Source of the DNA: Chloroflexota bacterium
Lineage (GTDB): Bacteria; Chloroflexota; Limnocylindria; Limnocylindrales; CSP1-4
DNA: 15,331 nucleotides
Assembly (NCBI GenBank): GCA_017860675.1
Contig: JAGDMV010000013.1
Coordinates: 1 to 15,331, forward strand
Reading direction: 5' to 3'
Shown here: positions 7,418-13,142 of the stretch, piece by piece
Position numbering within the stretch: position 1 is the stretch's first letter
Layout: each line of letters starts with the position of its first letter
Position numbers and translations under genes: made by a program
The notes under the pieces: generated by a model
Database searches by the model: none
Told to the model about the DNA's origin: nothing
Seen by the model: only the letters and a program-made list of their open reading frames with translations

Positions 7418-10400
7418 TCACGCCCTCCGGCCGCCAGCGTAGCCGAGCGAGCGGATGCCTTCCGGTCGGCCCGGCCCCCCGGCCCGGCGTGCCTCCTCGA
7501 CCAGGGGCCGGACGTCCCGGGCGACCACGTTGACCACGCTCGACTCGCGTTGCAGCGTCCCGTCGACGAGGAGGAGCGCGTTCCGCCGGACAATCCCACG
7601 CAGCCGTGACCAGGCGTCAGGCCAAAGGGTGACGTTCGCCATCCCGGTCTCGTCCTCGAGAGCAAGGAAGACCGTTCCCCTCGCCGTCATCGGGTGCTGG
7701 CGGGTGACGACAAGACCGCCGATGCGGACCGGTCCGGGCGGGTGTTCGGCCAGGTCGGCCAGGGTGATCGCCCCGAGCGCCGCGAGCGCCGCGCGGAAGA
7801 GCGAGACGACCTGGCGCCGGGCGTCGAGCGACAGGATCGCGTAGCTGTCGCCCAGCCGCTCGAGCTCGGTGACCGGAGGCAGGTCGGGGGGCGTCGTCGC
7901 GGGCAGGCGAAGGTCGAGCGGCCGCCCGGCGACCCGGCCACCGCCTCGCGGGGCACCCTTGACCGGCCGGGCCACCTCCCGCAGCTGCCAGAGCAGCTCG
8001 CGCCGCGGCCGGCCCAGCGAGTCGAGCGCGCCCGCCCGGATGAGCTGCTCGATCACCTCCTCGGCCAGCCCGGTCCGCTCGACGACCTCGGCCAGCGAGC
8101 GGTACGGCCCCCGCTCGCGCTCGGCATCGAGCCGGGCGGTCTGCTCCTCGCCGATCCCCTTCACCAGCCCGAGGCCGAGCCGGACCCCCCAGCCGAGCGC
8201 GCCCTCGGCCGCCCAGCGCTCACGCGCCGCATGCGATGGGACGACGCAGGCCGGCGAACGGACGGGCCGGGGCCGTGCCCCGATCCCGAGCCCGGGTGGC
8301 AGCGGCTCGCCCAGGTCGGCGTCGTGGCCGCCAGCGTCGCCGGCGGGCCCGGCGAGGATCCAGCCCGGCCGTCCCACCCATTCGGTCGTGGTCCGCCAGG
8401 CCGAGGCGTTGAGGTCGATCGGCAGGATCGCCACGCCGTGGCGCCGGGCGTCGTTGACCAGCACCTCGACCGGGTAGAAGCCCATCGGCTGGGCGTTGAC
8501 CAGGGCGGCCAGGAACTGGGCCGGATAGAAGAGCCGCAGGAAGGCCGACTCGTAGGCCGTCCGGGCGAAGGCCGCGGCGTGGCTCTTGGCGAAGCCGAAG
8601 GAGGCGAAGCCGGCCACCCGCCGGTAGAGCTCCTCGGCATCGGCCAGGGGCATGGCCTGCTCCCGGACGCAGCCGTCGACGAAGCGCCCGTGGAGCTTCT
8701 CCATCTCGGCCGGCGAGCGCCAGGTCCCCATCGCCCGGCGGAAGCCGTCCGATTCGGCCGGGCTGAAGCCGGCCACCTCGATCGCGATCCGCATCACCTG
8801 CTCCTGGTAGAGGATCACGCCCAGGGTTTCGCGCAGGATCGGCTCGAGCGACGGGTGGAGGTAGGTCACCGGCTCGCGCCCCTGGCGCCGGCGCAGGTAG
8901 GGGTGGACGGCGTTGCCCTGGATCGGGCCTGGCCTGATGATCGCCACCTCGACCACCAGGTCGTCCAGCGAGGCCGGCCGGGACTTGGGCAGGGTCTGCA
9001 TCTGGGCCCGGCTCTCGACCTGGAAGACACCCACCGTGTCGGCCGCCCGGAGCATCTCGAAGACCTCCGGGATCTCCTCGGGCAGGTGGTCGAGGTCGAG
9101 GCAGACGGCGCAGTCGTGCTCGACCAGGGCGACCGTCTCGTCGATGGCGGCCAGCATGCCCAGGCCGAGCAGGTCCAGCTTGATCAGCTTGAGCGTCTCC
9201 ACGTCGCGCTTGTCGAACTGGACCACGACCCGGCCGGGCATCGTCGCCCGCTCGAGCGGGGCGATGTCGACGAGCGGGGCGGCGGTCACCAGCATCCCGC
9301 CGGTGTGGATCGAGAGGTGGCGGGGAAAGCCGTCGATCCGGGCGCACAGCTCGAGCCAGCGCTCCCAGGGCGAGAGGCCGACCGTGCTCCCGCCGCGGAC
9401 CACGGGCGGCGGCTGCGGCGCGACCCGGGCGACCGACGAGCGCGTCGGTGCCGGATCCCAGTGGAACGGCCGGCCGAGCCGATCCGTCCGCCGCGGTGGT
9501 GGCGCAAGCGCCCCGGATTCGGGATCGATCGGACGGCCGTCGATCGTGCCTGGCGGATCGTCGATCGTGCCCGGCGGTCCACCGCGGGTCCCCGGAGGGC
9601 GGGGCATCGGCCCGGGTGGGCCGCCGCGCACCAGCCAGGCCACGCTCGCCGGGGAGTCGCCCGGGCCGCCCTCGTCGTCCGAGCGACCCCCGGACCTGAT
9701 GGCCGGCGCGGAGCCGGTCCCGGGGAGGATGCCGCGCTGCGGGGCCGCGTCTCCGGGGCGAGCCGGGCGGCCGCTCCCCTTCTCTCCCGTCCCGCCGGTC
9801 CGGATCCGGCCGCCCCGCGCATGGTCGAGCTGTCCCATCCGGTCGACGAGCCCATGCTCACCCGCACGCGCGGCCGCCGCGACGACCCCGGGATCGTGGC
9901 CGGCCGGCGCCGCAGCAAGGGCCATCATGCTCCCCTCTCCCGGCTGGCGGAAGAACTCGGCAAAGCCGCCGTCCGCCTCGAGGTCCCGCCGGACCATCAC
10001 CGAGTCGTACGTCTCGAGGGCCTTCGCCACCCGGTCGACGAGCGGCCGGGGGAAGCCCAGGGCATAGCCGACCTCGCGGACGGCCGACCGCGCCCGGTAG
10101 GTGACCAGGTTGCAGACCATGCCGGTGTGCTCGGTCCCGTAGCGCTCGTAGACGTACTGGATGACCTCCTCGCGCCGGGCCGAGGAGAAGTCGATGTCGA
10201 CGTCCGGGTAGGTGGTCCGGCCCTCGTTGATGAAGCGCTCGAAGAGGAGGTTGTGGCGGATCGGGTCCACCCGGGTGATGCCGAGGGCATAGGCCACGAT
10301 CGAATCGGCCGCGCTCCCCCGTCCCTGCGCCGGGATCCGCCGCTCCCGGGCGAAGCGCACCAGGTCCCAGCAGATGAGGAAGAACTCGGCCAGGCCGGTG

Positions 10401-11704
10401 CGCTCGATCACGTCGAGCTCGTGGGCGAGCTGCCTGACGACGGCCGGCGTCACCGGGTGGTAGCGCCTGCGGACGCCCTGCTGGCAAAGCTCCACGAGGT
10501 ACGAGAAGGCGGTCTCGCCGGGCGGCACCGGGAAGCCGGGGAAGCGGTAGCGCTCGAAGCCGAGGTCCACCCGGCAGGTTGCCGCCAGCTCGGCCGAGGC
10601 GCGGATCCCCTCGGCCCAGGCGCGGGCGACGCGCTGACCGGCCGTCGCCGGATCGCCCGGGGGCATGCCGGCCAGCTCGGCCGCCGACTTGAGGTACGAC
10701 TCCCCGTCCGGCCGGCGCAGGTCGCCGAGGGTCTGCACCGTCCGGCCATGGCGGATCGCGGCCAGGACGTCGGCCAGCTCGCGGTCCTCCGGCCGAGCGT
10801 AGTGGACGTCGTTGGTGACGACCACCGGCAGGCCGAGCTCGTCGGCCAGGCGGACCTGCTCGGCAACCCGCCAGTCGTCGTCGGACAGGAGGTGATGCGC
10901 CAGCTCGATGACGAAGCCGGCGCCGGCGACTGCCCCGGGTGCCCGGCCCCGCCCGGGCGGTCCGGCCGCCGACCCGACAGCCCCGGATCCCCGGCCGAAC
11001 ATGCGCGCATAGCCCTCGGCAACCGCCCGCGCACCCGCCCGGTCGCCGGCGGCGAGCCGCCGGGCGATCTCTCCGTCGCGACAGCCGGAGAGGACCACCA
11101 GTCCCTCCGCGTGCTCGGCCAGGAGGGACTGGGTGAACCGTGGAACGCCCTTCGTGCCGGCCATGTTCGCCCGGGAGACGAGGCGGCACAGGCTCCGATA
11201 GCCGCTCCCGTCCCGGGCGAGCAGGACGAGGTGCGGCCCGCGCCGGCCCTCACCGACTCCCCGGTAGTCCTCCTTCACCGGCTCGCGGTGACCGGGCAGC
11301 CGGGCGCGATCCGAGCGGGGTCGGGCCGGCAGGCCGCCGGAGGGCTCCTCGAGGTCGGCGGGCTCCTGCCCGGGTGGCGCAGCAGCGCGCTCCCAGCCGG
11401 GTGGCGCAGCGGCTCGCCCGCCCCCCTGCCGGCGCGGACGGCGGTGCGGGACGACGATCCCGGCGGGATCGGGCACGAACGGGTCCAGCAGCTCGATCTC
11501 GACCCCGATCACCGGGTGGAGCCCGGCCTCCTCGGCGGCGCTGGCAAAGCGGACGACCCCGTACAGGCCCTGGTGGTCGGTGAGGGCCAGGGCGCCGTAC
11601 CCCAGCTCGACGGCACGCTCGACCAGGTCCACCGGGGCGGACGCCCCGTCGAGGAACGAGAAGTGGCTGTGACAGTGGAGCTCGGCAAAGGCAGGTTCGG
11701 ACAT
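7418..11704 (-). CDS. dnaE2: Error-prone DNA polymerase III alpha-like subunit DnaE2 (ImuC), enlarged by insertions
   Basis: DnaE2 is the C-family polymerase of the SOS mutasome and copies damaged DNA with errors. The PHP domain opens with ELHCHSHFSFLDG (residues 8-20). The polymerase core contains PDVDIDF at 500-506, with D503 and D505 as likely metal ligands, and the third acidic residue D844 in IKLDLLGLG. DnaE2-typical blocks include GFPRHLSIHTGGMLVTAAPL (792-811), FQVESRAQMQTLPK (894-907), IIRPGPIQG (922-930) and FGFAKSHAAAFA (1036-1047). Helix-hairpin-helix and OB regions follow (about 1180-1230 and 1320-1400). At 1428 residues it is well above the usual 1000-1150. The extra length lies in Gly/Pro/Arg-rich segments at about 74-156, 238-262, 585-778 and 1112-1158, all in frame. 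No strong Shine-Dalgarno precedes the ATG at 11702-11704. An SOS operator lies 78 bases upstream. Confidence 0.96.
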   Translation of the reverse strand: MSEPAFAELHCHSHFSFLDGASAPVDLVERAVELGYGALALTDHQGLYGVVRFASAAEEAGLHPVIGVEIELLDPFVPDPAGIVVPHRRPRRQGGGRAAAPPGWERAAAPPGQEPADLEEPSGGLPARPRSDRARLPGHREPVKEDYRGVGEGRRGPHLVLLARDGSGYRSLCRLVSRANMAGTKGVPRFTQSLLAEHAEGLVVLSGCRDGEIARRLAAGDRAGARAVAEGYARMFGRGSGAVGSAAGPPGRGRAPGAVAGAGFVIELAHHLLSDDDWRVAEQVRLADELGLPVVVTNDVHYARPEDRELADVLAAIRHGRTVQTLGDLRRPDGESYLKSAAELAGMPPGDPATAGQRVARAWAEGIRASAELAATCRVDLGFERYRFPGFPVPPGETAFSYLVELCQQGVRRRYHPVTPAVVRQLAHELDVIERTGLAEFFLICWDLVRFARERRIPAQGRGSAADSIVAYALGITRVDPIRHNLLFERFINEGRTTYPDVDIDFSSARREEVIQYVYERYGTEHTGMVCNLVTYRARSAVREVGYALGFPRPLVDRVAKALETYDSVMVRRDLEADGGFAEFFRQPGEGSMMALAAAPAGHDPGVVAAAARAGEHGLVDRMGQLDHARGGRIRTGGTGEKGSGRPARPGDAAPQRGILPGTGSAPAIRSGGRSDDEGGPGDSPASVAWLVRGGPPGPMPRPPGTRGGPPGTIDDPPGTIDGRPIDPESGALAPPPRRTDRLGRPFHWDPAPTRSSVARVAPQPPPVVRGGSTVGLSPWERWLELCARIDGFPRHLSIHTGGMLVTAAPLVDIAPLERATMPGRVVVQFDKRDVETLKLIKLDLLGLGMLAAIDETVALVEHDCAVCLDLDHLPEEIPEVFEMLRAADTVGVFQVESRAQMQTLPKSRPASLDDLVVEVAIIRPGPIQGNAVHPYLRRRQGREPVTYLHPSLEPILRETLGVILYQEQVMRIAIEVAGFSPAESDGFRRAMGTWRSPAEMEKLHGRFVDGCVREQAMPLADAEELYRRVAGFASFGFAKSHAAAFARTAYESAFLRLFYPAQFLAALVNAQPMGFYPVEVLVNDARRHGVAILPIDLNASAWRTTTEWVGRPGWILAGPAGDAGGHDADLGEPLPPGLGIGARPRPVRSPACVVPSHAARERWAAEGALGWGVRLGLGLVKGIGEEQTARLDAERERGPYRSLAEVVERTGLAEEVIEQLIRAGALDSLGRPRRELLWQLREVARPVKGAPRGGGRVAGRPLDLRLPATTPPDLPPVTELERLGDSYAILSLDARRQVVSLFRAALAALGAITLADLAEHPPGPVRIGGLVVTRQHPMTARGTVFLALEDETGMANVTLWPDAWSRLRGIVRRNALLLVDGTLQRESSVVNVVARDVRPLVEEARRAGGPGRPEGIRSLGYAGGRRA

Positions 11705-11777
11705 GGCGACCCGGCCCGGGCCCGGGAGACTCGGGAGAGGACGGCGGCACGGCCGTCTCGGCCGGTACGTGTCGTTC

Positions 11778-11806
11778 AGGATAGAACATGCGTTCTAACG
11801 AATCAA
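11778..11806 (-). promoter_or_regulatory. dnaE2 promoter
   Basis: On the minus strand TTGATT (11801-11806) and TATCCT (11778-11783) are separated by exactly 17 bases. The SOS palindrome fills nearly the whole spacer and shares its last TA with the -10 box. Transcription would begin near 11770, giving a dnaE2 leader of roughly 65 nt. Confidence 0.72.
11782..11797. promoter_or_regulatory. SOS box (LexA operator) of dnaE2
   Basis: TAGAACATGCGTTCTA is a perfect 6-bp inverted repeat around four bases. Its core GAAC-N4-GTTC is the operator used by LexA of Bacillus and mycobacterial type. A second copy of the same design precedes imuA, the other half of the mutasome, which strongly supports the call. 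It may also influence plus-strand transcription toward the small membrane peptide at 11881. Confidence 0.9.
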
Positions 11807-11880
11807 GGCGCCGCGCGAGTGCCTTCGCGCGGTGTGGGTGGGGGCGAAACAACTCGCCTGCCCGCGACGTCATACGGCCG

Positions 11881-12003
11881 ATGAGCGCGTTCCGTTCCGT
11901 GACCCGGACCGTCCTCCCGGCCGTCCTCCTGGCGGCCGCCTCGATCGCGTTCGTCCTCGGGCTGCTCCCGGCCATCCTGGCCGCGGCGGCCGAGGGACTC
12001 TGA
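11881..12003 (+). CDS. Putative 40-residue single-helix membrane peptide
   Basis: The peptide reads MSAFRSVTRTVLPAVLLAAA and then SIAFVLGLLPAILAAAAEGL: a short basic N terminus followed by one long hydrophobic segment (about residues 11-36). It begins 84 bases beyond the dnaE2 SOS box on the opposite strand and is followed 58 bases later by a strong hairpin (12061-12092), as expected of a short transcript. No Shine-Dalgarno is visible; an in-frame ATG at 11788 lies inside the SOS box and would add a 31-residue polar leader, which looks less natural. I do not recognise a family. An SOS-induced membrane peptide is conceivable by analogy with known small SOS membrane toxins, but a chance open frame in GC-rich DNA remains possible. 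Confidence 0.42.
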   Translation: MSAFRSVTRTVLPAVLLAAASIAFVLGLLPAILAAAAEGL

Positions 12004-12060
12004 CAGCGCACGACCCAGCGCCGTCCCGGGAACTGGGGCCCGGACCGGCGTCAGCGTCCT

Positions 12061-12092
12061 GGGCCCCGCCGCGATCCGCCGCGACGGGGCCC
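12061..12092 (+). terminator. Strong hairpin, probable terminator after the 11881 peptide
   Basis: Arms 12061-12073 and 12080-12092 pair at 12 of 13 positions around the loop ATCCGC. On the plus strand it is followed by GACGTCTT, a weak T-containing tail; the minus-strand side has none. It separates the small peptide gene from the lipoprotein promoter. Confidence 0.48.
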
Positions 12093-12130
12093 GACGTCTT
12101 CCGGGGGCGCACCGTCGAGCCGCAGCCGCG

Positions 12131-12136
12131 TACCAT
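12131..12136 (+). promoter_or_regulatory. Probable -10 element of a leaderless lipoprotein gene
   Basis: TACCAT (TANNNT pattern) ends seven bases before the ATG at 12144, which puts the expected transcript start on the A of that ATG. No Shine-Dalgarno exists before either candidate ATG. The geometry is that of leaderless genes, common in Actinomycetota and related groups. Confidence 0.5.
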
Positions 12137-12143
12137 GGCGACG

Positions 12144-12656
12144 ATGAAGCCGTCCTCCGCCCGACCCGGCCCGCTCGCCGTCCACGGCTTCCTCGCGGCC
12201 ATGCTGCTGGTTGCGGCGTGCAGCGCGCCCGCGGCGATGGTGCCGGGTTCTCCAGGGGCAACGGGCGGCGCGTCGATCTCGCCGGCGGCCCTGCCGACCG
12301 GGAACCCCGAGGTCACCCCGCCGACCACGACCGAGACTGACTGGGGCGCGATCTGGGATGCGGTTCCGCCGAGCTTCCCGGTGCCGCAGGGCGCCGAGCC
12401 CGCGGAGCCGAACGAGGCCGTGTCGGTGGCATGGACTGTCAGCGGACGTCCCGCGAGCATCACCGAGACCATGGTTTCTGCCCTCGAGGCGGCCGGCTGG
12501 TCGATCGAGGGAGCGTCCGACCCGTACGAGGACGGCAGCCAGGTGATCGACGCCGTCCGCGGCGCGCCCGAGTGCCGGGCCCAGGTGACCGTGGCGCCGC
12601 GCGGTGACGAGATCCTGGTGATGGTGCGTTACGCCGCGGCCTGTCCGTGGCAGTGA
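12144..12656 (+). CDS. Lipoprotein of unknown function
   Basis: This 170-residue protein has a type II signal peptide: a basic N terminus (MKPSSAR), a hydrophobic stretch LAAMLLVAA and the lipobox VAAC with the lipidated cysteine at residue 26. A Pro/Ser/Thr/Gly-rich spacer to about residue 65 leads to a compact domain of about 100 residues containing WGAIWDAVPPSFPVPQGA, the helix ITETMVSALEAAGWSIEG, and strands CRAQVTVAPRG and EILVMVRYAAACPW. Cysteines 144 and 167 might form a disulfide outside the membrane. The start at 12144 is preferred over the ATG at 12135 because that ATG overlaps the -10 hexamer. It sits between the two SOS units but on the opposite strand, with no SOS box of its own. 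I do not recognise the family. Confidence 0.82.
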   Translation: MKPSSARPGPLAVHGFLAAMLLVAACSAPAAMVPGSPGATGGASISPAALPTGNPEVTPPTTTETDWGAIWDAVPPSFPVPQGAEPAEPNEAVSVAWTVSGRPASITETMVSALEAAGWSIEGASDPYEDGSQVIDAVRGAPECRAQVTVAPRGDEILVMVRYAAACPWQ

Positions 12657-12686
12657 CCGCGATCGGGCGCTGAGCGGGGACGGGGC

Positions 12687-12818
12687 ATGGGACCGAGGGC
12701 GATCGACTGGCTCGGGGCGGCCCTGCTCGTCGCAGTCCTCGTGGTCATGTGTGCGCTCCTCGTGCTGCAGGCGATCTCGGACGAGGTAGCGGCCCAGGTC
12801 GTGACCATCGTCGCCTGA
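12687..12818 (+). CDS. Putative 43-residue single-helix membrane peptide
   Basis: The peptide MGPRAIDWLGAALLVAVLVV continues MCALLVLQAISDEVAAQVVTIVA, giving one hydrophobic helix at about residues 9-27 and an amphipathic tail. It starts 30 bases after the lipoprotein stop codon on the same strand, so the two could be cotranscribed. A purine-rich GCGGGGA sequence about six bases upstream could serve as a weak ribosome binding site. No family is recognised. Codon-position bias cannot separate a real gene from chance in a frame this short. Confidence 0.42.
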   Translation: MGPRAIDWLGAALLVAVLVVMCALLVLQAISDEVAAQVVTIVA

Positions 12819-12850
12819 CGGGCAGCGCCTCGGCGGGAAGACCGAGCGAG

Positions 12851-12876
12851 GCCGGCCGTCTCCGCCGCGGGCCGGC
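12851..12876. terminator. Hairpin between convergent genes, possible bidirectional terminator
   Basis: GCCGGCC (12851-12857) pairs with GGCCGGC (12870-12876) around a 12-base loop, in the 75-bp gap between the converging 12687 peptide and DUF6504 genes. No T-run follows on either strand, so support comes mainly from its position. Confidence 0.33.
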
Positions 12877-12893
12877 TCCCGGCCACGCAATCG

Positions 12894-13142
12894 TCAGTCG
12901 TAGAGGCGCTCCAGGCGCCAGGTCCCGTCGACGCGATCGTGGTAGACGAGCGCCAGCCAGCGGGACCCCACGAGCTTGAAGTAGTCGCGGGCGATCGGTT
13001 GGCCCCACCAGGCCTCCTCCACTCGCCAGCGATTGCAGACCTCCACCGGCTCGCGGAGGCCGTTCCAGCGGAAGGCCACGAGGCGGCCGTCGGTATCCAG
13101 CTCGACCTCGATCGGCGGGTGCTCGCGCAGGAGGCGGGTCAT
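12894..13142 (-). CDS. DUF6504 family protein, mutasome-associated
   Basis: The 82-residue protein starts at an ATG whose last two bases overlap the imuB stop codon in an ATGA arrangement (13139-13142), a classic sign of translational coupling. The sequence contains VAFRWNGLREPV, CNRWRVEEAWWG, RDYFKLV, LALVYHD and TWRLERLYD. This pattern of a W/R-rich beta protein with RW...AWW...YF...V...D...W.L...YD matches what I recall of DUF6504, which is found beside imuB/dnaE2 in Actinomycetota and related groups. It has no known activity. Being third in the imuA-imuB operon suggests a mutasome accessory role, for example contacting ImuB or primer-template DNA; that is inference from context. Confidence 0.8.
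   Translation of the reverse strand: MTRLLREHPPIEVELDTDGRLVAFRWNGLREPVEVCNRWRVEEAWWGQPIARDYFKLVGSRWLALVYHDRVDGTWRLERLYD

Noticed and set aside
11788..11880. Extending the small membrane peptide to the ATG at 11788
   Set aside because: That ATG lies inside the SOS palindrome, and the extra 31 residues are polar and Arg-rich with no sign of being a leader; the ATG at 11881 sits right before the hydrophobic helix.
7694..11884. A plus-strand open frame of about 1396 codons opposite dnaE2
   Set aside because: It is antisense to a clear DnaE2 with all family motifs; its translation is rich in Arg, Gly, Asp and Glu with no recognisable domain, as expected of the opposite strand of a GC-rich gene.
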